Below, piece by piece: positions 1 through 7,504 of a stretch of 42,644 nt of DNA (position 1 is the stretch's first letter; each line of letters opens with the position of its first letter). The notes below the pieces were generated by a model. That model did no database searches. It saw nothing but the letters and a program-made list of their open reading frames with translations, and was not told the origin of the DNA. This DNA is from a virus, in IMG/VR virus record IMGVR_UViG_3300046474_000597, positions 1-42,644 of that record; one strand, 5' to 3'. The translations under genes were made by a program, and so were the position numbers.

Positions 1-354
1 TTCCTGAAGGACGACGCCAAGGGCGACCCGTTCATCAACGAATCCCACGTCGTGGCATTCGGTTGGGGCACCGCCGAGCAACTGGTTCGCATGAAAGAAC
101 TGTCGCTCAAGGTCAACGAAGTCCTGACCAAGCTGTTCGACGATGCTGGCTTGCTGCTGGTCGACTTCAAGCTTGAATTCGGCGTGTTCAGCGACGGTTC
201 CATCGTCCTCGGCGACGAGTTCAGCCCGGACGGCTGCCGTCTGTGGGACAAGGACACCAAGAAGAAGATGGACAAAGACCGCTTCCGCCAGGGCCTCGGT
301 GACGTTATCGAAGCCTACGAAGAAGTCGCCAATCGTCTGGGCGTACCGCTTTAA
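1..354 (+). CDS. purC: Phosphoribosylaminoimidazole-succinocarboxamide synthase (SAICAR synthase), C-terminal part
   Basis: The gene is open from base 1 and lacks its 5' part; about 117 codons remain. The residues SHVVAFGW, the [11 protein letters not shown] segment, [14 protein letters not shown] and the C-terminal EEVANRLGV are characteristic of bacterial PurC, which joins aspartate to CAIR in purine synthesis using ATP. FKLEFG and the DE-SPD segment belong to the conserved active-site half of the fold. This is host housekeeping sequence with GC-rich Pseudomonas codon use. It marks the chromosomal flank outside the prophage and lies 83 bp before a tRNA-Ser gene. Confidence 0.97.
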   Translation, partial: FLKDDAKGDPFINESHVVAFGWGTAEQLVRMKELSLKVNEVLTKLFDDAGLLLVDFKLEFGVFSDGSIVLGDEFSPDGCRLWDKDTKKKMDKDRFRQGLGDVIEAYEEVANRLGVPL

Positions 355-399
355 TCGACGCAAGCATCTGATAGCACGGAGAAATTTTCGAAAGAGGGT

Positions 400-427
400 T
401 TGCTTTCGGTAAAAGTGTTGTTATGAT
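400..427 (+). promoter_or_regulatory. Probable sigma70 promoter of the tRNA-Ser gene
   Basis: TTGCTT (400-405) and TATGAT (422-427) are separated by 16 bp. The tRNA begins 11 bp after the -10 box, a normal distance for a stable RNA promoter. A GC-rich stretch (gcgcgcc) follows the -10 box like a discriminator. No transcript data support this. Confidence 0.6.
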
Positions 428-437
428 GCGCGCCGTT

Positions 438-527
438 GGAGAGATGCCAGAGTGGCCGAATGGGACGGATTCGAAATCCGTTGTACCTTCACCGGTACCT
501 AGGGTTCGAATCCCTATCTCTCCGCCA
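438..527 (+). tRNA. tRNA-Ser, anticodon CGA
   Basis: A 90-nt class II tRNA with an encoded CCA end. The acceptor stem is GGAGAGA (438-444) with TCTCTCC (517-523), then G524 and CCA. The anticodon stem is ACGGA/TCCGT around the loop TTCGAAA, with CGA at 472-474 reading the serine codon UCG. A long variable arm and the T-loop motif GGTTCGAATCC follow. An integrase gene lies 1.9 kb downstream and phage genes begin soon after, so the 3' part of this gene is the likely attB/attL core. The tRNA remains intact at this side. Confidence 0.96.
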
Positions 528-542
528 TTATTGAACAAGACG

Positions 543-580
543 AAGCCCCCGTAATCATTGATGATTACGGGGGCTTTTTC
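543..580 (+). terminator. Intrinsic terminator after tRNA-Ser
   Basis: Perfect 16-bp arms at 543-558 and 561-576 (AAGCCCCCGTAATCAT and its complement) with a 2-nt apex are followed by a T run at 575-579. The hairpin starts 16 bp after the tRNA CCA end. If the phage crossed over in the tRNA 3' end, this terminator is phage-borne and replaces the host one; if the crossover lies downstream it is the host terminator. The window cannot decide between these. Confidence 0.85.
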
Positions 581-596
581 GTTTTCGGCATTCTAC

Positions 597-616
597 TTAG
601 GGCATTTTTAGGGCAT
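597..616. repeat. Two TTAGGGCAT direct repeats near the presumed attL
   Basis: TTAGGGCAT occurs at 597-605 and again at 608-616, an 11-bp offset or about one helical turn. They lie 70-90 bp from the tRNA 3' end, between the tRNA and the first cargo gene. Tyrosine integrases often bind short direct repeats (arm sites) flanking the att core, so these are candidate arm-type sites. Short and by inference only. Confidence 0.4.
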
Positions 617-772
617 GGGTGGTGTGCTTTCAGATCCTGCTGTGGGTGACCCTCTCATGCGAGCGATCGATCCCCACTCGAATTGAGCCTTCCTCGCTAG
701 TGACAAAATGCCATGCTGCCGCTAGAGTCGATTAGAATTCTTTCAAGCGTGAATATTATTTAGAGGGATCTA

Positions 773-1762
773 ATGTCAAAGCGCCAATATCCTGTTGAAA
801 TGGCCAACCTCGTTTGTAAGTTTGGCGACAAAAATCTTCTCGATTATTTTGAAGAGATCGTAGTGCCGGCGTTCTTCGATCAGGAAATGTTGAGGCGGTA
901 TGGTGAAACTAAATACTTCTTTGAAAAGGTTGAGTTTGTCACGGTTGAAGGGCGTGTATTGTTAGTTGGAAGAATCATTAAGGATATGATTCTTGAGCGG
1001 GAGCAAGTCTATTCCCGCAGTGAAGGTTTGGTGCCGGATCACGATGAGTTGCAGTCATCTCCATCTAGTATTTTTGTTTTGATATTAGATGTGCATCGCC
1101 TTGTGTTTTTAAAGGAGACTAGGTTTGCGCCGACACTTGATAATTTCAAATCGACTCTTGAGAGCTTTTTAAAGCTCAAGCATAAAGTTTTTATAGATTC
1201 TAAGTACGATGAGCTAAAAGCTGCTGGTGAAAAAGTCACGAAAAAGAAACTCGTCCTGGAAAATTTCCCGCCTTCACTGGAGCTGATACCTTTAACTTCT
1301 GCTCAAAGTATTGATGATTTTGTTCGGCAATATGATGTGTTGCGGTCTGTCTCTTATAAATTCGCTGACAGAAATGATGAACATGATAACGAAGGTTTTT
1401 TTGAGGCCGTTCAGCGTCAAAAGGATGAGGTGGGGAGTAAGAAAACTGAAGTTAAACATTCCAATCCTGAGGGTTTGAATAAAGAAAGTGTAATCGGGGA
1501 GGTTCAAGCTGCAACGGAACAGGGGAATCAAACTGTAACGCTGGTAGGTAAGGACAGTTCGGGAACTGAACTGAAAGGCGACAACACTGATTTTCAGCTT
1601 AAGACGTTTGTAGAGCTGGTCAGTCATACCCCGGCGGTCGCAGCTAGGACACTGTTTCGAAAATTCATCCAGCTGGTAGGGGATGGTCTTATTGGAGTAA
1701 GTACGCCGCCACGACGCGCAACGGAAAAACTTAGCTCTTATCGGAGTGCTGAAGATGAGTGA
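773..1762 (+). CDS. Unrecognised soluble protein, first gene of a two-gene cargo module
   Basis: A 329-residue protein with no signal peptide or membrane segment. The ATG follows an AGAGGGA ribosome site at 762-768. Residues 1-210 look like a folded alpha/beta domain; about 215-275 is polar and low in hydrophobics, a likely linker; 280-329 forms a short helical tail. I see no catalytic motif. It overlaps the next gene by 8 bp, so the two are probably co-translated. The codons are AT-rich compared with the phage and host genes, which suggests separate acquisition. The position between attL and the integrase is a common site for accessory genes such as phage defence, but I cannot name the family. 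Confidence 0.85.
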   Translation: MSKRQYPVEMANLVCKFGDKNLLDYFEEIVVPAFFDQEMLRRYGETKYFFEKVEFVTVEGRVLLVGRIIKDMILEREQVYSRSEGLVPDHDELQSSPSSIFVLILDVHRLVFLKETRFAPTLDNFKSTLESFLKLKHKVFIDSKYDELKAAGEKVTKKKLVLENFPPSLELIPLTSAQSIDDFVRQYDVLRSVSYKFADRNDEHDNEGFFEAVQRQKDEVGSKKTEVKHSNPEGLNKESVIGEVQAATEQGNQTVTLVGKDSSGTELKGDNTDFQLKTFVELVSHTPAVAARTLFRKFIQLVGDGLIGVSTPPRRATEKLSSYRSAEDE

Positions 1763-2363
1763 GGATCTTTCTCCCAAAGCGCTAATGAACGAGAAGAGTC
1801 TTTGGGGTATTTATGTTCAGGCAAGGCGAATTCCTTTCAATCGCTTCAATTTTTGGGCAACCCTTCTTGTTTTGGTCGCTGTTGCGCTTCAATATTGTAT
1901 GTTGGAGATTGCTTTGGATGAAAAGCTAAAAATTATAAGAGAGTTCAGCACGATGGCCTTAGGTGTGGTGGTCTCTGTTCTTGGCTTTATTCTTGCCGGC
2001 TTTACAATATTTGCTACAATCAGCCAGCCGGAAATGCTAGTGGCGATGTCGAAGTATCGCCATGAAGTTTCGCAGTTGTCATATCTTAAGAATAATTTTT
2101 TTACGTTTATGCGTGTTTTTATTTACTATCTTCTCTATACGGTTTTTTGCCTAATGGTGATTATTTTCGCCGTAAAAGGTGGGCTGGTTCATAAGCTGGT
2201 TATGCTTTCGCCTATTTCTTGGAAAATTGCAGAGTGGTTAGTTGGAGCGGCGTATGTTGGGTTGTATGCGGGAATGTTCTTTTTGTTAATGCAGCTTAAG
2301 TCATTTATTTATAATGTTTATCATAGTGTAATGACTGCTATTCGTTGGAAGGCAATTCAGTAA
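1755..2363 (+). CDS. Unrecognised four-helix inner-membrane protein, second gene of the cargo module
   Basis: 202 residues with four predicted membrane segments at about 33-50, 66-90, 118-140 and 158-180. The second contains a small-residue-rich stretch (LGVVVSVLGFILAGF). A GTG nine bases upstream is possible, but the ATG at 1755 is preferred because GGAG (1743-1746) lies 8 nt before it. It overlaps the previous gene and is equally AT-rich. A soluble partner with a small four-helix membrane protein is the gene plan of several abortive-infection systems (Kiwa is one example), but I see no sequence match to KwaA and make no assignment. Its transcription probably ends at the hairpin at 2362-2382. 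Confidence 0.85.
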   Translation: MSEDLSPKALMNEKSLWGIYVQARRIPFNRFNFWATLLVLVAVALQYCMLEIALDEKLKIIREFSTMALGVVVSVLGFILAGFTIFATISQPEMLVAMSKYRHEVSQLSYLKNNFFTFMRVFIYYLLYTVFCLMVIIFAVKGGLVHKLVMLSPISWKIAEWLVGAAYVGLYAGMFFLLMQLKSFIYNVYHSVMTAIRWKAIQ

Positions 2364-2382
2364 AAGCGCGTTGCGCGCTTTT
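2362..2382. terminator. Bidirectional terminator between cargo module and integrase
   Basis: AAAAGCGCG (2362-2370) and CGCGCTTTT (2374-2382) form a perfect 9-bp stem with loop TTG. Runs of A on one side and T on the other let it work in both directions. It lies between two converging genes and touches both stop codons. Confidence 0.85.
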
Positions 2383-3595
2383 ATTCTCTGAAACCAAGCA
2401 TCTTAGATACGATACCTGCCATGCTTTTGGTGTCTCTCGGTATCCATCTACCATAGTGCTTTCTTACCATCGTTGTATCTGCGTGGCCTAGCTGGCGGGC
2501 CACCCATTCGACTGGAACGTAGCTTGAAAGCATTTGACTCGCAAAGGTATGGCGACATTGATTGGCCCCCCGATGGCGTACATCTGCCTTTTTCAGATGA
2601 GCGGTAAACCAATTGCTCAAAGTCTTACCGCTCCATAGCAACCCGCTGGTAGAACTGCGGAATAGAAACCTGACTTTCATCTTCTTCGACGTGATGTTGT
2701 CGCGCTGGATAACGGTGATCTCTTCGACGGAGGCCTCCCTGGCCGCAGCAACGATCTCTCGCATCAGTTCCAGTGCAGGGTCTATCAGCTCGACGACTCT
2801 CACCCGGGAGCGTTCTTTCGGGACTTTGAACTCGCCTACGACTAGCGCGCGTCGGACATGCACCAAGCCGGCATCAAGGTCGACGTCCTCAACAGCGAGT
2901 GCGATGAGTTCGGATAGCGATAGTCCGGCCCAGCAGTTGAACTCAATCATCCTGGTATCGGGTCGTCGTTCCGGATCCGCTTTGCCGATCAAATCAATCT
3001 CGGTGCGGCTGAAGGGATCGGCGTGCTCGAGGTCGACGTCCGAACCGACGTTGCTGATTCGGTCCAGTGGGTTGGCTTTCAAGATGCCGTCGCCGAAGGC
3101 GTCAGCCCAGACGCCACGGACGACGGTGAAGATGTCGTTTACTGTCTTTGGGGATAGGCCTTGCTTCAGCAGTTGTGCTTGAAACAGCTCTATATCGCTC
3201 TTGCTGATGTCCACGATTCGGCGTTTGCCAAATTTGTTTTCGACGTGCTTGGCCTTGCTGACGTAATTAACAACGGTACTTGATGCTTTGAGTGCGCGCT
3301 GAACCTCCAGCCATCGGTCGATACCTTCCTTCACGGTGCGCTTAAGAGACGGTCCGCCTGTCCCTGTGAACATTGCTGCCCTAGGAGAGTTGGGGAAGTG
3401 GGTCGCATAGTCAAAGCGGCCCTCTTTGATCTCTGCAAGGATTGTGCGGCGTTTGTTGTCGGCATAGGCAATCGCAGCTTTGTTAACCTTCGAGATCCCC
3501 TCAAGTGGTTCCCGGCATCGCTGGCCATTGAAGATGAACCAGATGCGCAGCTGTTTGCCGTTCATCTCGACACCTCTGGGCATCTTGTCACTCAT
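2381..3595 (-). CDS. int: Tyrosine site-specific recombinase (prophage integrase)
   Basis: 404 residues. The N-terminal part has an Arm-DNA-binding type segment, followed by a SAM-like core-binding domain (about 85-185) and a C-terminal catalytic domain. In the catalytic part CRHTFAS supplies the second arginine, LGHADTTMVRKHYGRWIP holds the histidine and the nucleophilic tyrosine. Where the first arginine is expected (G-L-R) the protein reads GLSLSE, so the catalytic set looks atypical. An upstream ATG at 3613 exists, but ATG 3595 gives a 4-bp ATGA overlap with the excisionase gene, like the other junctions in this operon. It is the last gene of the leftward operon and should integrate and, with the excisionase, excise the prophage at the tRNA. 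Confidence 0.93.
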   Translation of the reverse strand: MSDKMPRGVEMNGKQLRIWFIFNGQRCREPLEGISKVNKAAIAYADNKRRTILAEIKEGRFDYATHFPNSPRAAMFTGTGGPSLKRTVKEGIDRWLEVQRALKASSTVVNYVSKAKHVENKFGKRRIVDISKSDIELFQAQLLKQGLSPKTVNDIFTVVRGVWADAFGDGILKANPLDRISNVGSDVDLEHADPFSRTEIDLIGKADPERRPDTRMIEFNCWAGLSLSELIALAVEDVDLDAGLVHVRRALVVGEFKVPKERSRVRVVELIDPALELMREIVAAAREASVEEITVIQRDNITSKKMKVRFLFRSSTSGLLWSGKTLSNWFTAHLKKADVRHRGANQCRHTFASQMLSSYVPVEWVARQLGHADTTMVRKHYGRWIPRDTKSMAGIVSKMLGFRE

Positions 3596-3807
3596 GGTTG
3601 ACCTGCCATCCACTTTTCAATTGCTTCCTTGTTGTAAACCAGCACATTGGCGGGGTCGGTACGGTAGTGTTTGCCCTCCAACCACAGACCGCGAGAACGA
3701 TACTTGCGGACAGCTTCTGTGCTGAGTCCGAACACTGGATAAAGCAGGTCTTGGCGAAACCAAGCGCCTGGTGTTATTTGAAAATCAATTTTCTCTGCAG
3801 CGCTCAT
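3592..3807 (-). CDS. Excisionase-like DNA-binding protein
   Basis: 71 residues with a winged-helix or MerR-like helix-turn-helix: LYPVFGLSTEAVRKYRSRGLW followed by GKHYRTDPANVLVYNKEAIEKWM. This pattern (DNA-reading helix, then a YN-EAIEKW tail) is typical of small phage excisionases in Pseudomonas prophages. The start is ATG 3807, preceded by GGGAGGAGG. It overlaps the stop of the methyltransferase gene and the start of the integrase by 4 bp each. It probably bends att DNA and directs the integrase toward excision. Confidence 0.8.
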   Translation of the reverse strand: MSAAEKIDFQITPGAWFRQDLLYPVFGLSTEAVRKYRSRGLWLEGKHYRTDPANVLVYNKEAIEKWMAGQP

Positions 3808-5606
3808 GCTGCCTCCTCCCTCTGACTCACGCTCAACCCCACCGCAACAGGGCGCACCCACACCGGCATGTTGCTCAGCATGAAGGTTTCGCCGGCTTCG
3901 GCCAGCAGTAGGGTGGTGCCCATCACGTGGGCGATTGCTTCGGCAGCTGCCGGCGGTACCGCGTTGCCGATCCGCTCGCGCCATGCCTGATCGCTCAGGC
4001 CGTCCAGCTCGAACTGCTCTTCCGGTTCGACCAGACTTTGCAGCGCAGCCAGCTCCAGCGTGGTGAATGGCCGGTGCCAGGTGCCGTCGAGGCTTTCGAT
4101 GACGCAGGTCAGACGGTCATTGGCTTCCGGCATGCGGGGATCAGCCACTGACCATCGTCCGTTGTCCTGTTTGGCACTTGCCGACACGGCGCCGCATTGT
4201 TCGTTCCAGCCGACGACGCCGTAGTGGCCGCCAGTCAGGTACGCGTCGCCCTTTGTGCGCTTCATGCCTGGGCGCGGATCTGCGATCGACAATGCACCGC
4301 TGGCTACCTGCTGCGATCCGGTAACAGTCCCAGCAGTTTTAGCCCATGGACAAACGCCAAGCTTTCGGCTGCTCGCCCTTGGGTGCCAGTTGTGATATCG
4401 AGGATCCTGAACCGCAAAGGCGCCTTGCCCCGTGGTACTGCCGGCGATGACTGTTCCGGCAGCGTTGTCGAACGGCGTTACCAGATATTTGCCGAAGCCA
4501 TCACCAGGTCGGCGAGGATCAGCAACGCTGAATGTTCCTTGTCCGGGTGATTTCACGCCGATAACCGCGCCGCTTGTTTCTTCCCAGCGGCGCACGCCGT
4601 ATTGCTGATATTGCAGCGCCCCGGCTTTGGCGCGTGGATCAGCAACAGAGAACTTCCCGTTCATGGGTCTGTTGGCTCCTGCGATAACCCCGCTGTTCTC
4701 GTTCCAGTCAGTTACACCCAAAACACCCCGGTGATACTCGGGTACGATGACCAGATCACGCAGGTAACCGTCCTCGATCGCCAAGTCATTCAGGCTGCGC
4801 CAGTCCTTGCCGGCGGTGACCAGGGCGAGGCGAACCCACGTTTTCCATTGCAACGCCGGCACCCGGTGCATCGGGCCAGCGGCTTCGACGTCGCCGGCCA
4901 GCGGCATGCGACCGAGGATCGAGCCGACAGACTTGAGCGTCTTCTTTTCCGGCTCGTACAGGAACGGCGGCACCTTCTCGATATGGCGGGCCACCAGCAG
5001 GAAGCGCTTGCGGCTCTGGGCAAGGCCGCCGATGACTCCGCAGTCGTGGGTGGTTTCAGCAACCGCATATCCGTAGTGGTTCAGCAGTTTGTTTATCTGG
5101 TCCAGCAGGTGCCGGCCGCGAGTAGCGAGGCGCGGCACGTTCTCGAAGACGATCAGCGACACCGGGTCGTCCTTCCAGGCCTCACACATCAGCCAGATAC
5201 AACGCAACGTCAGCTCGTTCAGGGCTTGGTACTTGGGTGTCAGGCTCATTGTTTCGGACAGTAAGCCCGACGCCCCTTTGCATGGGCTGGAGATAAACAC
5301 GGCGTCCGGACGTGCGTTGCTGGCAGCGCGGCGCAGGTCGTCGGCGCTCGCCTCAGTCCAGCCGGCTGGTGGCTCTTTACCGTGGAAGCGTTTGTACTGG
5401 TCGCGGGTGAACAGATCCATCAGCGTGCCAGACACGCCAGAAAGACGCTGGAAGTCGCGCAAGCCGGCTGGGTCCACGTCGACGCCGCCGATGCACTGCC
5501 ACTCGGCTTGTATATGCCCAACGACAGGCTTGGCCCGGTTGAATCCCTTAGCGCCCCCGCCTAGGCCGCAGCACATGTGAAAGTGCTTGAGAGTGCGCTT
5601 GATCAT
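3804..5606 (-). CDS. Phage DNA (cytosine-5) methyltransferase with a repeated target-recognition region
   Basis: 600 residues from ATG 5606, which has AAGGAG just upstream; a longer reading to 5669 lacks this. Motif I is MCCGLGGGAKGF (about 11-22), motif IV carries the catalytic Cys109 in SSPCKG, motif VI is ENV (155-157), motif VIII is QSRKR (197-201) and motif X is RIGNAVPP (545-552). Between motifs VIII and IX lie five repeats of 30-32 residues with the pattern YGV-W---SGAV-G----G-FSVADPR, at about 294-325, 336-365, 374-403, 416-445 and 462-491. It probably methylates phage DNA against host restriction. No matching endonuclease is adjacent. It overlaps both neighbours by 4 bp. Confidence 0.92.
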   Translation of the reverse strand: MIKRTLKHFHMCCGLGGGAKGFNRAKPVVGHIQAEWQCIGGVDVDPAGLRDFQRLSGVSGTLMDLFTRDQYKRFHGKEPPAGWTEASADDLRRAASNARPDAVFISSPCKGASGLLSETMSLTPKYQALNELTLRCIWLMCEAWKDDPVSLIVFENVPRLATRGRHLLDQINKLLNHYGYAVAETTHDCGVIGGLAQSRKRFLLVARHIEKVPPFLYEPEKKTLKSVGSILGRMPLAGDVEAAGPMHRVPALQWKTWVRLALVTAGKDWRSLNDLAIEDGYLRDLVIVPEYHRGVLGVTDWNENSGVIAGANRPMNGKFSVADPRAKAGALQYQQYGVRRWEETSGAVIGVKSPGQGTFSVADPRRPGDGFGKYLVTPFDNAAGTVIAGSTTGQGAFAVQDPRYHNWHPRASSRKLGVCPWAKTAGTVTGSQQVASGALSIADPRPGMKRTKGDAYLTGGHYGVVGWNEQCGAVSASAKQDNGRWSVADPRMPEANDRLTCVIESLDGTWHRPFTTLELAALQSLVEPEEQFELDGLSDQAWRERIGNAVPPAAAEAIAHVMGTTLLLAEAGETFMLSNMPVWVRPVAVGLSVSQREEAA

Positions 5607-6211
5607 GGGCGCGCTCCTTCGGTGTGCTGAGCAACGAGTGCGGCATGCTTCCACGCTCTGCGGCTCCACGCAGCGAAGCCGGCCCGGTACGCGTAATGCT
5701 CACGGGCGAATGAATCGGATGTCTTCGCGCCTGGTGCGGTGATGTACGTGCCTCGCTGTGTGCAGTACCGCAGCCCTTCGGGCACCGGGAACTCTTTCTC
5801 GAACTCGGCACGCTCGTTGATCTGCACCTTGTTGGCTGCAATTTTTGCGGGGTGTTCGGACGCGCAAGCGGGGTGCTTATACCCCTCTGCAAGCTGCGCG
5901 GGCGGGCGATTCTGAGCGTTTAGCGTGGCATTGAGTGTCGCTGCCTCGCGCAGCTTTTCGTGGGGTATAAGCGCCTCGGTGGTGCTGCTAGAAGGAGCAA
6001 TAATGCCTGCTGCTGCGCAGCAGAGACTGTTTGTTTCTAGTGTGTCGACGCTGGTTTCCTTGCGGAGCAAAGCGGTCGCGGATTGGGTGTCGTGCTGGTC
6101 CATTTGCATGCCGCTTTCCTCCGAAATTTGAGTGCGCGTTGGTGCATCAGCCGCCGATGGGGCGTTAGCCGGGTTACGGTGGTTGCTGGATTGGGGACGG
6201 ATCTCGCTCAT
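5603..6211 (-). CDS. Hypothetical phage protein with a disordered N-terminal half
   Basis: 202 residues. Residues 1-125 are rich in S, T, A, P and N and look unstructured. The last 75 residues are denser (FEKEFPVPEGLRYCTQ, then HYAYRAGFAAWSRRAW) and resemble a short conserved domain found at the end of early proteins in many Pseudomonas phages. It has 4-bp overlaps with the membrane-protein gene before it and the methyltransferase gene after it, so it is translated as part of the leftward operon. I know no function. Confidence 0.8.
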   Translation of the reverse strand: MSEIRPQSSNHRNPANAPSAADAPTRTQISEESGMQMDQHDTQSATALLRKETSVDTLETNSLCCAAAGIIAPSSSTTEALIPHEKLREAATLNATLNAQNRPPAQLAEGYKHPACASEHPAKIAANKVQINERAEFEKEFPVPEGLRYCTQRGTYITAPGAKTSDSFAREHYAYRAGFAAWSRRAWKHAALVAQHTEGARP

Positions 6212-6675
6212 GCGGCGTTCTCCTGTTCGGCCGGTTCCAGCAGAGCAGCCATGGCTAGCGCTTGGTCGCGGAGGGTGCGGGTGTCGCGTTCCAGCTTTTT
6301 GCCGGTGCGAAAGGCGCTGAACGTTTCAGATGCGATCCGGAGTTTCTCGGCGATTTCCAGTAGGGTCAGTCGTTCCTGTTCGCCAAGTTTTGAGGCAGCC
6401 AAGGCGCGCTCGTAGTGGGTGTACAGTTTCTTGCGTTGGTCGTGCGCCAGATCCAGGGTGTGCTGCAAGTTGCGGACTTCTTCCGCGCTGTCAGCACTCT
6501 GGATCAATTGGCCGTCTCGATACCCAATACAGCCGCCGACGGCGTAGCCCTCGCTGTAGCCCTCTGAATGTCCCTCGGCGCGGCCGCTGTTGAAGCCGTG
6601 CCGGTAGGCGAGCCAGTAAACGCCGGCGATCATGAGGACGATCGCTATCAGCGCGTAGATTTGAACTGCAGTCAT
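6208..6675 (-). CDS. Small membrane-anchored coiled-coil protein of the leftward operon
   Basis: 155 residues from ATG 6675, preceded by AGGAG; a longer reading to 6789 has no ribosome site. One N-terminal membrane helix (about 5-22, IYALIAIVLMIAGVYWLAY) is followed by a Gly/Glu/Tyr stretch with EGHSEGYSEGYAVGG repeats and a long alpha-helical, charged C-terminal part. The N-terminus would be out and the bulk cytoplasmic. Its leader reads GGAGCACACCACATG, and GCACACCACATG is exactly complementary over 12 nt to the apical loop of the small RNA at 11601-11828, so translation may be blocked by that RNA. Function unknown. Confidence 0.82.
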   Translation of the reverse strand: MTAVQIYALIAIVLMIAGVYWLAYRHGFNSGRAEGHSEGYSEGYAVGGCIGYRDGQLIQSADSAEEVRNLQHTLDLAHDQRKKLYTHYERALAASKLGEQERLTLLEIAEKLRIASETFSAFRTGKKLERDTRTLRDQALAMAALLEPAEQENAA

Positions 6676-6733
6676 GTGGTGTGCTCCTGGTGATGTCATT
6701 GGCTGGTGGTGGCAGCCGCTCTTTTTGTGGTTG

Positions 6734-7051
6734 TTACTCGTTGGTGTCGTCCTGCTGCTGTTGCATGTCTTCGTCAGCTTTGTAGGCACGGATGTCGATC
6801 AGGGAGGCGACGTGCCTGATGTGTGCGTACTTCGGTGCCTTGCGGCTGGTGTCCAGCGTGGTGATTGGGAGCTGGATGCGGCCGCTGCTGATCTCGGCCA
6901 CGAACGATTGTTCGTTGAGGTTGCGGAAGTACTGCTCGCGCACTTTGTCGAGCGGGATCAGGACGTCGCCGAAGATGCGATAAAGCAGTTCGACGGTGGC
7001 TGACTCCGGGGCTGGGTGCAGGCGGAGCGGGTTTTGTGCTGTGTTACTCAT
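6734..7051 (-). CDS. prtN: PrtN-family transcriptional activator (pyocin activator type)
   Basis: 105 residues. The order TVELLYRIFGDVLIPLDKVREQYF, then ISSGRIQLPITTLDTSRKAP, then YAHIRHVASLIDIRAYKAD matches the PrtN family, in which a regulator switches on R/F pyocin and related lysis genes when its repressor PrtR is cleaved after DNA damage. The start is ATG 7051 with AAGGAGG upstream. It overlaps the preceding gene by 8 bp. Here it sits in the leftward operon under the prophage repressor, so it would rise after induction; whether it acts on prophage late genes or host pyocin genes is not shown. Confidence 0.82.
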   Translation of the reverse strand: MSNTAQNPLRLHPAPESATVELLYRIFGDVLIPLDKVREQYFRNLNEQSFVAEISSGRIQLPITTLDTSRKAPKYAHIRHVASLIDIRAYKADEDMQQQQDDTNE

Positions 7052-7223
7052 GGCTTTGTTGGGCCTCCTTGCGTTGTTTTTTGGCCGGGTGGTTCCAGGC
7101 ATTCAGGCAATGCGTTCTGGTCAGCTCGCGCAGATGTTCGGGCACTTCGAGGAGCGCGGCGTTGCGCTCCTCTCGTGTCCGCATGGCGATGATCTGGCGG
7201 GCGTATTCCCTAGGCCACGTCAC
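7044..7223 (-). CDS. Small conserved phage protein, 59 residues, GTG start
   Basis: The open frame extends to 7424, but its upstream part overlaps the KilAC-like gene and has poor codon use. From GTG 7223 the product begins MTWPREYARQIIAM and continues EERNAALLEVPEHLRELTRTHCLNAW with a basic tail. That pattern matches small proteins seen in the early region of Pseudomonas phages. It overlaps the previous stop by 14 bp and the PrtN start by 8 bp. The ribosome site is weak, so it is probably made by translational coupling. Function unknown. Confidence 0.65.
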   Translation of the reverse strand: MTWPREYARQIIAMRTREERNAALLEVPEHLRELTRTHCLNAWNHPAKKQRKEAQQSHE

Positions 7224-7494
7224 GGTTGTCTGCCGGAATGGCAGGTAGGTCGATGCCCAGCTGTTCGGCCAGCCAGCGAATGCCGGGTTGCTTGATTCGC
7301 GTAGACTGGCTGTACTGCATGCCGAGCTGGTCGTGGTACCACTGGCCGTCCTTGATTCGCAGGTAGTCGCGATCACGGTTGGGATAGGCCGGCAGGTTCC
7401 GCTCGTTGAGCAGACCTTTTTCACGCATGCGTGCGATGAGCTTCGGCCGAGTCAGGCCGAGGTGGGTTGCGGCTTGGGCGAGAGTGCGTTCCAT
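7210..7494 (-). CDS. KilAC-like (antirepressor C-terminal domain) DNA-binding protein
   Basis: 94 residues from ATG 7494, with GAGGGG upstream. It starts MERTLAQAATHLGLTRPKLIARMREKGLLN, a helix-turn-helix followed by the aromatic DGQWYHDQLGM segment, the usual layout of KilAC domains of phage antirepressors. Only this domain is present; there is no BRO/AntA half. Such proteins counteract the prophage repressor or act as early regulators. Its leader GGGCACACCATG is complementary over 10 nt to the loop of the small RNA at 11601-11828. This recalls phage P1, where the C4 RNA silences the antirepressor gene. Confidence 0.8.
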   Translation of the reverse strand: MERTLAQAATHLGLTRPKLIARMREKGLLNERNLPAYPNRDRDYLRIKDGQWYHDQLGMQYSQSTRIKQPGIRWLAEQLGIDLPAIPADNRDVA

Positions 7495-7504
7495 GGTGTG
7501 CCCC

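Noticed and set aside
773-2363. Kiwa defence system
   Set aside because: The plan (soluble plus four-helix membrane protein) is similar, but I see no KwaA/KwaB sequence features and the gene order is reversed.
3804-5606. Restriction-modification system around the cytosine methyltransferase
   Set aside because: No endonuclease gene is adjacent; neighbours are the excisionase and a small unknown early protein, so it looks like an orphan phage enzyme.
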